A stretch of DNA of 64,000 nucleotides from assembly GCA_000720805.1 (NCBI GenBank), contig JODI01000007.1, forward strand, positions 124,001-188,000. The letters run 5' to 3'. The DNA comes from Streptomyces violaceoruber (lineage in GTDB: Bacteria > Actinomycetota > Actinomycetes > Streptomycetales > Streptomycetaceae). The notes beneath the pieces were generated by a model, which was not told where the DNA came from, did no database searches, and saw nothing but the letters and a program-made list of their open reading frames with translations. Each line of letters opens with the position of its first letter. Within the stretch, counting starts at the first letter, position 1. Made by a program: the position numbers and the translations under genes. Of the stretch, positions 33,951 to 42,683 are shown in pieces.

Positions 33951-36900
33951 TCAACTCGCCGGGACCTCCAGCCTGCTGATGCGCACCGCGCCCCGGGCCT
34001 CGCCCGGGTAGGCGCTGGTCAGCGTCAGCCGCAGCCGGGAGCCGCGTACGGCGCCGAAGGTGATGACCGTGGGCTGGTCCGAGGCGGTGGCCCAGTCGAC
34101 GGCCACCCCCTTCACCGGCACATAGGTGCTGCCGTCCCCCACCTCGACCTCGACCGAGGCGGGCAGGCTGTGGGTCGTGCTCAGGGTGAAGGAGGCCTCC
34201 ACCCGGGCGAAGGTCCGGGTCCGTCCGAAATCCACCGAGACCCAGTCCTCGGCCCGGGCCCCGTCGAACGCGGGCAACAGGGCCGTGGCCGCCTTGCTGA
34301 AGGCGTTGGACCAGCCGGTGGCCGGGTCGCCGTCGAGCATCGCGGCGGGAGGGGTGTCCGGGCGGCCGGAGTAACTGGCGTCCGCGTGGGGGTGGCCGGG
34401 GGCCGATGGATAATCGGGCCCGAAGACCGCCGCCGGGGTGGTCGCGGCCGACCGGGCGGGAGTGGTCGGCACGGACACGGTGCCGGCTCGCAGGCCCTCC
34501 ACCCGCGCGGTCACCTTCAGGGCACCGGGACGCCCACCCGACCGGACGATCGCGAGCGCCTTGCCGTGGAAGGCGGTCCGGGTGCTGGCCTGGTAGCGCT
34601 CGGCGCTCTCCTCGCGGCCGTTGTCGAGTCCGGCGAGCGAGCCGCCCCGCACCGCGAAGGAGATCAGGTGCTCGGCGTCGGGCACCACGACTCCGCGGGC
34701 GTCGACGATCTCGGCGGTGACGAAGACCAGCGAACGGCCGTCGGCGGGGAGGGAGGTGCGGTTGGCGGTGAGCCGTACGGCGTGCGGCTTCCCGGCCGTG
34801 CGCAGCACGTCGGTGGCGACCACCCTTCCGTTCCTGCGTGCCACCGCCTTCAACTCTCCCGGCCGGTACGGCACTTTCCAGGTGAGGTGGAGCTTGCCCG
34901 CGCTGCCGTTCGGGCTGGTGTAGCTACCGGGGTAGGGACCGTCGGTGAAGGTCTTGTCGTCGCCGGTGGCCTCGGTGGTCTCCAGGTAGGGCCGGCCGTC
35001 GGTGGTCCTCTTGGTGTAGAACTTCCTTACGCCCAAGGACTTTCCGTTGAGGAACAGCTCTACGGTGTCGACGTTGGCGTACGCCCACACCTCGACCGTG
35101 TCGCCTTCCCGGTGGTTCCAGGTCATCGGCAGCAGATGGACCATGGGTTCACTGACCCACTGGCTGCGGAACAGGTGGTACATGTCCTTCGGGAAGCCGG
35201 CCGTGTCGACCGCGCCGAAGAAGGACGCCTTCACCGGGAAGACGTCGTACGGCGTCGGCTCCCCGATGTAGTCGATGCCCGACCACAGGAACTGCCCGGC
35301 GAACCACTTGCGGTCCCGGTCCTTCTTGTGGCCGTACTCGCCGCTCATGGTCCAGGAGGCGAGGTTGTTGTCGTAGGACGAGGTCGCCCGCCTGCCGGGA
35401 GTGTGGTTCTCGCCGGTGTTGAGGCGCTCCGGCTCCTGGTACGTGCCGCGCGTCGAGGTCTCGGAGGACGACTCGGACTCGAAGAGGAACAGGTGGGGGT
35501 AGGCGGTGTGCAGGGCGTCCACCGACTTGGCGGTGTTGTAGTTGAGGCCGAGGCCGTCGAGCTTGGCCAGCATCAGATCGGCCGCCGAGCCCTTGGCCGG
35601 AAGCCGCCGGTACTTGTCGGAGCCGATCACCAGGGGGCGGGTGTCGTCGGCGGCCCTGATGGCGGCGATGATCCGGTCGGCCATGGCGAGTCCGGCGGTG
35701 GTGGTGGAGTCGGGGATCTCGTTGCCGATGGACCACATCAGGACGGCGGGCGAGTTGCGGGCGGCCAGCACCATCTCCGTGGCGTCCCGTTCGCACCACT
35801 CGTCGAAGAACCGGCCGTAGTCGTACCGCGTCTTTCCGGTCCGCCAGCAGTCGAACGCCTCCACCAGCATCACGATGCCCAACTCCTCGCAGACCTCGGT
35901 CATCTCCGGCGAGGGCGGGTTGTGGGAGGTGCGGAAGGCGTTGACACCCATCGACTTCATGATGGTCATCTGCCTGCGCACGGCGTCCTTGCTGACCGCG
36001 GCGCCGAGGGCGCCCAGGTCGTGGTGCAGGTCGACGCCCTTGAGCTTGTGGTGGGTGCCGTTGAGGTGGAAGCCCTCGTCCGGGTCGAAACGGAAGGTGC
36101 GCAGGCCGAAGGGGGTGCGGTAGGTGTCGACGACCTCGCCCGCGACACGCAGCTCGGTCTCCAGCGTGTAGCGGCGGGGCGTTTCGATGTCCCACAACTG
36201 CGGGTCCGGGACGGCGAGCTCATGAATCTCCGTGGCCTGTCCGTCGACGGTGACCGTGGTCGCGGTACGGGCCGCCGTCCGGCCGCGCGGATCCTTGATC
36301 CGGGACCGGATCTCGACCGGGCGCGCACTGCCGGACTCGTTGGCCACGGCGGTCTCCACCCGCACCGTGGCGCGGTCGCCGGTGATCTCGGGTGTCGTCA
36401 CGCGGGTGCCCCAGCGGGCCACGTGCACCGGGTCGGTGACCACGAGGCGGGCCTCGCGGTAGATACCGCTGCCCGAGTACCAGCGGCTGCTGGGCAGCCG
36501 GTTCTGCACCTTGACCGCGAGCACGTTCCGTGTGGTTCCGTCGGTGTGCACAAGGCCGGTGACGTCGAAGGCGAAGCCGGTGTAGCCATAGGGGTGCCGG
36601 CCGACCTCGGTGCCGTTGCAGTAGACGTACGAGTCCATGTAGACGCCGTCGAACTCCACCGAGACCCGCTTGCCGGCCAGGGCGGGCGGCAGCGTGAAGG
36701 CAAGGCGGTACCAGCCGAGGCCGCCGGGGAAGAATCCGGTGCCGCTGGTGGTGCCGTGCTGCGTGGTCGGCGCCAGCTCGATGCTCCAGTCGTGCGGCAC
36801 CGCGACCTCGCGCCACCCGGAGTCGTCGTATCCGGGTGCGGCGGCGTCGGCGTACGCGCCGGTCGGGTCGGTGATCCCGCCCGGGTCGACCAACGCGAAG

Positions 36901-37046
36901 CGCCAGCCGTCGCGCAGGGTGACCGTGCTGCGGCCGGACGCGCTGCCCGCGGCCTCGGCGGCGTGTGCGGCCCGGGTGCCCGGCAACGCTCCGGCGGCCG
37001 GTGCGGCGGCGGAAGCGAGCAGGACCGATCTGCGAGTGACCTGCAT
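33951..37046 (-). CDS. Secreted GH2 beta-galactosidase-like glycoside hydrolase
   Basis: A 1031-residue enzyme. [18 protein letters not shown] is a twin-arginine-type signal. A jelly-roll (about 40-210, with [15 protein letters not shown]), an Ig-like domain and the TIM barrel (about 325-620) follow. The acid/base is Glu443 in [11 protein letters not shown], and the nucleophile is probably Glu525 in FESESSS. C-terminal Ig-like domains and an F5/8-type carbohydrate-binding region ([15 protein letters not shown]...[16 protein letters not shown]) complete it. Substrate could be beta-galactosides or related glycans; beta-glucuronides and mannosides are less likely. The ATG follows GGGAGAG. No CebR box is seen upstream, so it appears regulated separately from the cellulase. 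Confidence 0.88.
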   Translation of the reverse strand: MQVTRRSVLLASAAAPAAGALPGTRAAHAAEAAGSASGRSTVTLRDGWRFALVDPGGITDPTGAYADAAAPGYDDSGWREVAVPHDWSIELAPTTQHGTTSGTGFFPGGLGWYRLAFTLPPALAGKRVSVEFDGVYMDSYVYCNGTEVGRHPYGYTGFAFDVTGLVHTDGTTRNVLAVKVQNRLPSSRWYSGSGIYREARLVVTDPVHVARWGTRVTTPEITGDRATVRVETAVANESGSARPVEIRSRIKDPRGRTAARTATTVTVDGQATEIHELAVPDPQLWDIETPRRYTLETELRVAGEVVDTYRTPFGLRTFRFDPDEGFHLNGTHHKLKGVDLHHDLGALGAAVSKDAVRRQMTIMKSMGVNAFRTSHNPPSPEMTEVCEELGIVMLVEAFDCWRTGKTRYDYGRFFDEWCERDATEMVLAARNSPAVLMWSIGNEIPDSTTTAGLAMADRIIAAIRAADDTRPLVIGSDKYRRLPAKGSAADLMLAKLDGLGLNYNTAKSVDALHTAYPHLFLFESESSSETSTRGTYQEPERLNTGENHTPGRRATSSYDNNLASWTMSGEYGHKKDRDRKWFAGQFLWSGIDYIGEPTPYDVFPVKASFFGAVDTAGFPKDMYHLFRSQWVSEPMVHLLPMTWNHREGDTVEVWAYANVDTVELFLNGKSLGVRKFYTKRTTDGRPYLETTEATGDDKTFTDGPYPGSYTSPNGSAGKLHLTWKVPYRPGELKAVARRNGRVVATDVLRTAGKPHAVRLTANRTSLPADGRSLVFVTAEIVDARGVVVPDAEHLISFAVRGGSLAGLDNGREESAERYQASTRTAFHGKALAIVRSGGRPGALKVTARVEGLRAGTVSVPTTPARSAATTPAAVFGPDYPSAPGHPHADASYSGRPDTPPAAMLDGDPATGWSNAFSKAATALLPAFDGARAEDWVSVDFGRTRTFARVEASFTLSTTHSLPASVEVEVGDGSTYVPVKGVAVDWATASDQPTVITFGAVRGSRLRLTLTSAYPGEARGAVRISRLEVPAS

Positions 37047-37314
37047 GACGGCTCTCCCTCATCAGGGCCCAGAAATACTCACAACTGATCGTGAACAAAC
37101 AGATTCTGACGGGACGCCACTCAGGCCCGTCAAGGGTGCGGGCACGGCCTTCTGCCCCAGGCGCCACAACGGCCGGATCTCCCCCTTGACCGGAACCCCA
37201 TCGCCTGTTTTGTCCGCACCGTAGGTTCGGGTCCGTGGGCGGGCCCCAGGCACTAGGCTGGAACCCATGTGACCGCACCTGTTCACTGAGAGTGTGCGCA
37301 ATGGAGTGGCGCCG

Positions 37315-39705
37315 ATGAGTCCCGCGTATCCATTCGACGATTCCGCCACCGCGCGGGCGATCATCGACGCCACGGGCACACTCGTCGAGTGGAACGAGGG
37401 TGCCCGCAGGTTGCTGGGTCACACGGCCGCCGAGGTGGTGGGCCACCCCGCCGCCCTGCTGCTGGCCGACGGCTCGAAGCCGTTCGCCACGCGGGGAGCC
37501 CGTTGGGACGGCACGCTCACCCTGCGTCACCGCGACGGCTCGACGCTGCCGGTGTGGCTGCTCGCCCACCGCAGGCGGGCGGAGGGCGGCGGCCCGGGCG
37601 GCTGGCTCCTGGTCACCCCGGTGGAGGGCGACGGACCGCGCCCCCACGACGATCCCCTGGAGCGGGCCCAGCTGCTCCAGTCGCCCTGTGCCGTCGCGAT
37701 CTACGACGAGCGGCTGCGGCTGCGCCGGATGAACCCCGCCATGACGCAGGTGCTCGGGCTTCCCGAGGAGCGGGTGCGGGGACTGCGCATACCGGAGATG
37801 AGCGGCAGAGAGCAGAGCGAGAACCTCGAGCAGCATCTGCACGACGTACTGACCACCGGCCGCGGCCACGATGTGCGGACACACCTGCCGATAGACGGCG
37901 ACGGCCGGATGAACTCCTGGCTGGCCCGGATGGCACCGATCACCGACGAGAAGGGCCGGGTACGGGGCGTGTGCGTGGCCGCCCACGACTTCACCGACCA
38001 GTACCTCGCCCGGGAGCGGCTGCAACTGGTCAACGAGGCCAGCGTCCGCATCGGCACCACCCTCGACGTCACACGGACCGCCCAGGAGCTCGCGGACGTC
38101 TGCGTCCCGGCCCTCGGCGACTTCGTCAGCGTCGACCTGCTGGACCCTCCGGAGGCCGGCGGGGAGTCCTTCACCGGGCGGCTGACCGCGCCGGTCAGCC
38201 TGCGCCGGGCCGCCCACCGCTCGATAAACCCGGGAAACCCGGAGGCCGTGGCCAAGCCGGGCCAGGTGGACGTCTATCCGGCCCACTCTCCGCAGGCCGA
38301 CTCGCTGGTGGTGGGCCACACCATCGTCGCCTCCATGGAGACCGGTGACCTCGCCGACTGGCTCTCCTGGGACGAGGAACGGCTCGACCGGATACGGCGG
38401 TACGGCATCCACTCCACCATGTCCGTCCCGATACAGGCCCGTGGTCTGACCCTGGGCGTCGCCGTCCTCACCCGGTTCCGGCGGGCCGACGGGTTCACGC
38501 CGGACGACGTGCTGCTCGCCGAGGAGATCACCGCCCGGGCGGCGGTCTGCATCGACAACGCCCGCCGCTACTCCCGTGAGCGGCAGACCGCCCTCGCCCT
38601 CCAGCGCAGCCTGCTCCCGCGTTCCCTGCCGCGCACCGCCGCCGTGGAGGCGGCCTCCCGCTATCTTCCGGCCGCCCGGGCCGGGGTGGGCGGCGACTGG
38701 TTCGACGTGATCCCGCTGTCCGGGATGCGGGTCGCGATGGTCGTCGGGGACGTCGTCGGCCACGGCATCCAGGCGTCGGCGACCATGGGCCGGCTACGGA
38801 CCGCCGTGCGCACCCTCGCCGACATCGACCTGGCGCCGGACGAGCTGCTCACCCACCTCGACGACCTCGTCGTACGGCTGTCCGCCGAGGCCGGCAACGA
38901 GGGCAACCCCGGCGAGGTCGGCGCCACCTGCCTGTACGCGGTGTACGACCCGGTGTCGCGGCACTGCACGGCGGCCCGGGCCGGGCATCCCGCCCCCGTG
39001 ATGGTCCCGCCGGGCGGCGCGCCCCAGGAGGTCGACCTGCCGCCCGGGCCGCCGCTGGGCCTGGGCGGGCTGCCGTTCGAGTGCGCCGAGCTCGACCTGC
39101 CCGAGGGCACCGTGCTGTCCCTGTACACCGACGGGCTCATCGAGAGCCGGGAGCGGGGCATGGATGCCAGCCACGCACTGCTGTGCGAGGCACTGGCCGC
39201 GTCGCCGGGGCCGACCGGATCACTGGAGGAGGCCTGCGACCGCGTCCTGCACCGGCTGCTCCCGTCCGGAGGCGCGCTGGACGACGTGGCCCTGCTGCTG
39301 GCGCGCACCCGGGGCCTGCCCTCCTCGCAGGTCGCCACCTGGGACATTCCGGCCGACCCGGCGCTCGTCTCACCGATCCGCAAACAGGTCGTCACCCAGC
39401 TCGGCCGGTGGGAGCTGAGCGACGTCGCGTTCATCGCCGAGCTGGTGGTCAGCGAACTGGTCACCAACGCCATCCGGTACGGCTCGCGCCCCATCCGGCT
39501 CCGGCTGATCCACGACGCGACCACCCTGATCTGCGAGGTGTCCGACACCAGCCACACAGCACCGCATCTGCGCCGGGCCAAGACCTGGGACGAAGGAGGC
39601 CGCGGTCTGCTGCTGGTCGCCCAGCTCACCCAGCGCTGGGGCAGCCGGCACACGGCCGAGGGCAAGACGATCTGGTCGGAGATCTCGCTCGTCGACGACG
39701 AATGA
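37315..39705 (+). CDS. PP2C/SpoIIE phosphatase with PAS-PAS-GAF sensor and HATPase domain
   Basis: A 796-residue regulator. Two PAS domains (about 5-90, IIDATGTLVEWNEGARRLLGH; and 110-230, CAVAIYDERLRLRRMNPAM), a GAF domain (about 245-430), a PP2C phosphatase with GGDWFDVIPL, VVGDVVGHG and DDVALLLAR, and a HATPase_c anti-sigma-kinase module (SELVTNAIRYGSRPIRL, GGRGLLLVAQL). Such proteins combine phosphatase and kinase for partner switching with STAS proteins. The ATG at 37315 has GGAG eight bases upstream and is preferred to the GTG at 37294. It is the intact counterpart of the frameshifted gene at 3439-5875. Confidence 0.9.
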   Translation: MSPAYPFDDSATARAIIDATGTLVEWNEGARRLLGHTAAEVVGHPAALLLADGSKPFATRGARWDGTLTLRHRDGSTLPVWLLAHRRRAEGGGPGGWLLVTPVEGDGPRPHDDPLERAQLLQSPCAVAIYDERLRLRRMNPAMTQVLGLPEERVRGLRIPEMSGREQSENLEQHLHDVLTTGRGHDVRTHLPIDGDGRMNSWLARMAPITDEKGRVRGVCVAAHDFTDQYLARERLQLVNEASVRIGTTLDVTRTAQELADVCVPALGDFVSVDLLDPPEAGGESFTGRLTAPVSLRRAAHRSINPGNPEAVAKPGQVDVYPAHSPQADSLVVGHTIVASMETGDLADWLSWDEERLDRIRRYGIHSTMSVPIQARGLTLGVAVLTRFRRADGFTPDDVLLAEEITARAAVCIDNARRYSRERQTALALQRSLLPRSLPRTAAVEAASRYLPAARAGVGGDWFDVIPLSGMRVAMVVGDVVGHGIQASATMGRLRTAVRTLADIDLAPDELLTHLDDLVVRLSAEAGNEGNPGEVGATCLYAVYDPVSRHCTAARAGHPAPVMVPPGGAPQEVDLPPGPPLGLGGLPFECAELDLPEGTVLSLYTDGLIESRERGMDASHALLCEALAASPGPTGSLEEACDRVLHRLLPSGGALDDVALLLARTRGLPSSQVATWDIPADPALVSPIRKQVVTQLGRWELSDVAFIAELVVSELVTNAIRYGSRPIRLRLIHDATTLICEVSDTSHTAPHLRRAKTWDEGGRGLLLVAQLTQRWGSRHTAEGKTIWSEISLVDDE

Positions 39706-40545
39706 CGCTGCCGGGATGCCGCCCGGTCGCCGGCCAGGTTCCGGGCCCGCGCGGCGGGGTGGTCCGGCCGGGTGGTCCGGCCGGACCGGCTGCGTCCGGC
39801 TGCGTCCGGGCCAGGATCCCGGTGTACGGCAGGCCCCGCTGCGAGCGCTGCGAGCGCTGCGAGCGGATCGTGGGCGCCGCCGACCGGGTACGCGGGCGTT
39901 CGCGCAGGAACTGGAGCGGCCGGTGACCGCGTCGGGCCGCTGGTCGGGCCGGGATCCGGTGGTGATCGGGGTGCACCCGGGGCGCGAGCCTGGTCTCGTC
40001 GTCGGGGACGGCCTGGCGAACTGGCCGGACCTCACCGCCGCGGGGAACGGCGTGGTCGTGGGGGCGAGCACGGCGACGTCACCGCCCGGGTCAGGGCCCT
40101 TCTGATGGATCTCCGTGGGAGAAGGAGCGGCGTGCCGGGCGTCGCGACGCCGCGGAGATCCATCAGCAGGGCCCTAATGCCATCACCCATTCGGGTGGCA
40201 GCTACGAAGGTGCCCGCGCCGGCGCCGGCGCCTCCTGACACGGCGGGATCCGCGGCTGGAGCGCCCGTCCGGGCGACGGCGCATCCGTGACGAAGACGGC
40301 GCTCACCCCGAAGGACGGCGGCGGGCATCCCCACGTGTACCTGCGCGTCCGACGGCACGGTGGGGCCTCGGCGACCGGCCGTGTCCTGGAGGCGGTACGT
40401 GTCCGGAACTGACACGATTTCCCCGGGCGGTGCGCGACTTTTCCGCGCCGTCCGCATCGCACCTCAGTGACGGGGCACCAGGCGCCGTACACACGTGGGT
40501 CATCCGTGGCCCGGGTGCAAGGGATCTCCGGGAGTGTGGACAGAC
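39706..40545. other. Gene-free region with a palindromic element
   Basis: About 840 bases without a convincing gene. A frame around 39910-40080 yields some hydrophobic, vaguely protein-like sequence (VVIGVHPGREPGLVVGDGLANW), possibly a remnant, but it lacks a start and matches nothing I recognise. GCGAGCGCT is repeated three times at 39840-39865. The main landmark is the 83-bp inverted repeat at 40093-40175. Confidence 0.5.
40093..40175. repeat. 83-bp palindromic element, 23-bp near-perfect arms
   Basis: The left arm (40093-40115, beginning AGGGCCCTTCTGATGG) and the right arm (40153-40175, ending CATCAGCAGGGCCCT) are inverted repeats with one mismatch in 23, separated by 37 bases. It is too long for a simple terminator and sits far from both flanking genes. 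It resembles a miniature inverted-repeat element or the joined ends of a lost insertion sequence. No target-site duplication is clear. Confidence 0.75.
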
Positions 40546-41262
40546 ATGGTGAAAACGTCCCAGAGCGCTAGGCGGGCAGCCCAGCTCGCGGGTGCGGTCG
40601 CAGTGCTCGGCCTGCTGACCGCGTGCGGCGGCGATGATTCGGCGGGTGGTCCCCGGACGGTGTCCGGTACGGCCTCGCCCGCGACCGACGCCGCCACGAC
40701 CGCCTCGGCCTCATCCACCGCCACCGCCACCGGCACGGACACCGACAGCGGCTCCACGAGGGGCACCGCGACCTCGAGCGCGCACCCCGCCGACTCGGCG
40801 ACACCGGCCGCCACCAGGACCACTGAAACACTGGTGGTCTCCAGCAGCCGCTGTCACACGTCCGAGTTGCGCGCGTCCGTCGGCCGCAACGACCCGGGCG
40901 CGGGGCAGGAGAACTTCCCGATCGTCCTGACCAACAAATCCGGCCGTACCTGCACGGTGCGCGGCTACCCGGGCGCCGCCTTCCTCAACGCGTCGGGCAA
41001 GCAGCTGGGCCCTGACCCGAAGCGGTCTCCCGGTACGGTCGTGACCGTGAGGCTGGCACCGGGCAAGAGCGCGTGGGCCGGGCTGTCCTTCGCGAACCCC
41101 GAGATCAGCGGGGCACACGCGGCCACCCCGGCGTCGCTGCTGGTGACCCCGCCGGACGAGCGGGACCCGCTGAAGGTGAAGTGGAAGGGCGGCAGGGTGC
41201 CGGTGTCCGGCAACGAATCGTCGGTGAGGCTGATCCCGTTCAGCCCCGGTACCGGCGCCTGA
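40546..41262 (+). CDS. DUF4232 lipoprotein
   Basis: A 238-residue exported lipoprotein. The signal ends at LGLLTAC, with Cys24 as the lipidated residue. A long Thr/Ser/Ala linker spans about residues 25-100, then a DUF4232 beta domain (about 105-238) starts with SSRCHTSELRASVG and includes NKSGRTCTVRGYPGAAFL; its two Cys probably form a disulfide. DUF4232 is widespread in Streptomyces and of unknown function. The ATG at 40546 follows GGGAGTGTGG. It is transcribed alone. Confidence 0.87.
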   Translation: MVKTSQSARRAAQLAGAVAVLGLLTACGGDDSAGGPRTVSGTASPATDAATTASASSTATATGTDTDSGSTRGTATSSAHPADSATPAATRTTETLVVSSSRCHTSELRASVGRNDPGAGQENFPIVLTNKSGRTCTVRGYPGAAFLNASGKQLGPDPKRSPGTVVTVRLAPGKSAWAGLSFANPEISGAHAATPASLLVTPPDERDPLKVKWKGGRVPVSGNESSVRLIPFSPGTGA

Positions 41263-41378
41263 CCCACGGCTCCCCCAGGAGGCCTCGCCTCCCGGGGGCG
41301 AGGGGTGCTTGGCGGATCTCTTACCAGGTCCTGGTTCGATGGCGGGGCTCCGTCTGATCGCGTTCGAAGGATCCCGCC

Positions 41379-42635
41379 CTGAACACCCCGCTCGCCGAGT
41401 CCCTGTCAGTAGTCCTGCTCGTCGCCGTCCTCACCTGGGCGGTGCTCAGGCCCTTCGGCTGGCCGGAGGCGGTGGTCGCGGTCCCGGCGGCGGGGGCGGC
41501 GATCGCGGCGGGGGCGATCTCACTCGACCACGCGCGGCAGGAGGCCGAGCGGCTGGGGCCGGTGGTCGGGTTCCTCGCCGCGGTACTGGTGCTCGCCCAC
41601 TTCTGCGACATCGAGGGGCTCTTCACGGCGTGCGGGGCCTGGATGGCCCGCCGGGCGGCCGGTTCGCCCGGGCGGCTGCTGGCCGCGGTGTTCGTCCTGG
41701 CGTCGGCGATCACGGCCGTGCTCAGTCTGGACGCCACCGTGGTGCTGCTGACGCCGGTGGTGTTCGCCACCGCCTCCCGGATGGGTGTCGCCGCCACACC
41801 GCACAGCTACGCGAGCGCGCACCTGTCGAACACGGCCTCACTGCTGCTGCCCGTCTCCAATCTCACCAACCTGCTGGCGTTCGCGGCGAGCGGGCTGAGC
41901 TTCACCCGGTTCGCGGCGCTGATGGCGCTGCCGTGGCTGGTCGCGATCGGCGCCGAGTACCTGGTCTTCCGGCGCTTCTTCGACCGCGAGCTCGCGCGGG
42001 CCGCCCCCTCCCCCGGCCCGGCCGACGCCCCCGGGCTGCCGGTGTTCGCGCTGGTGACCGTCGCCTGCACGCTGGCGGGGTTCGTCGTGACCTCCGCCCT
42101 CGGCATCGAGCCGGCCTGGGCGGCGCTCGCCGGAGCACTGGTGCTGGCCTGCCGGGCGCTGGTCCGCCGGCAGGCCACCCCGCTCACCGTGGTGCGGGCG
42201 GCGTCGCCGGCGTTCCTGGCGTTCGTGCTCGCGCTCGGCATCGTCGTCCGCGCGGTCGTCGACAACGGCCTCGCCGGCGCGCTGCGGCACGTGCTGCCGA
42301 GCGGGACGGGCCTGGCCGCGCTGCTCGGTATCGCGGTGCTGGCAGCCGTACTGGCGAACCTGATCAACAATCTGCCCGCCGTGCTGGTCCTGCTGCCGCT
42401 GACCGCCGCGGCCGGCCCCGGTGCCGTTCTCGCGGTGCTGCTCGGCGTGAACATCGGCCCCAACCTCACCTACGCCGGATCGCTGGCCACGCTGCTGTGG
42501 CGGCGCATCGCGCACCGGCACGAGCACGAGGTCGGACTGGGAGAGTTCACCCGGCTCGGACTGCTCACCGTCCCGGCCGCGCTCGGCTCCGCCGTGCTGG
42601 CGCTGTGGGCGTCGCTCCAGCTGGTCGGAGGCTGA
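41379..42635 (+). CDS. SLC13/ArsB-like permease, probable CTG start
   Basis: A 418-residue membrane protein of the ion-transporter superfamily, with about 10-11 helices. LSLDATVVLLTPVVF, HLSNTASLLLPVSNLTNLLAF and the second-half NLINNLPAVLVLLPL with GVNIGPNLTYAGSLATLLW are the paired signature regions of ArsB/SLC13-type permeases. No ars genes are near, so the substrate (arsenite, organic acid or other anion) is open. No ATG or GTG gives the first helix whole. A CTG at 41379 does, reading MNTPLAESLSVVLLVAVL, and it has GAAGGA eight bases upstream. The GTG at 41442 would delete half of helix 1. Confidence 0.82.
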   Translation: MNTPLAESLSVVLLVAVLTWAVLRPFGWPEAVVAVPAAGAAIAAGAISLDHARQEAERLGPVVGFLAAVLVLAHFCDIEGLFTACGAWMARRAAGSPGRLLAAVFVLASAITAVLSLDATVVLLTPVVFATASRMGVAATPHSYASAHLSNTASLLLPVSNLTNLLAFAASGLSFTRFAALMALPWLVAIGAEYLVFRRFFDRELARAAPSPGPADAPGLPVFALVTVACTLAGFVVTSALGIEPAWAALAGALVLACRALVRRQATPLTVVRAASPAFLAFVLALGIVVRAVVDNGLAGALRHVLPSGTGLAALLGIAVLAAVLANLINNLPAVLVLLPLTAAAGPGAVLAVLLGVNIGPNLTYAGSLATLLWRRIAHRHEHEVGLGEFTRLGLLTVPAALGSAVLALWASLQLVGG

Positions 42636-42683
42636 ATCGGCGGCCCCGAGGGGGCTGCCTCACCGGCGGGGCTGCCTGCCCGG

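Noticed and set aside
39716..40105. Frame reading VVIGVHPGREPGLVVGDGLANW
   Set aside because: Some protein-like character, but no start signal and I cannot match it to a family; noted only as a possible remnant.
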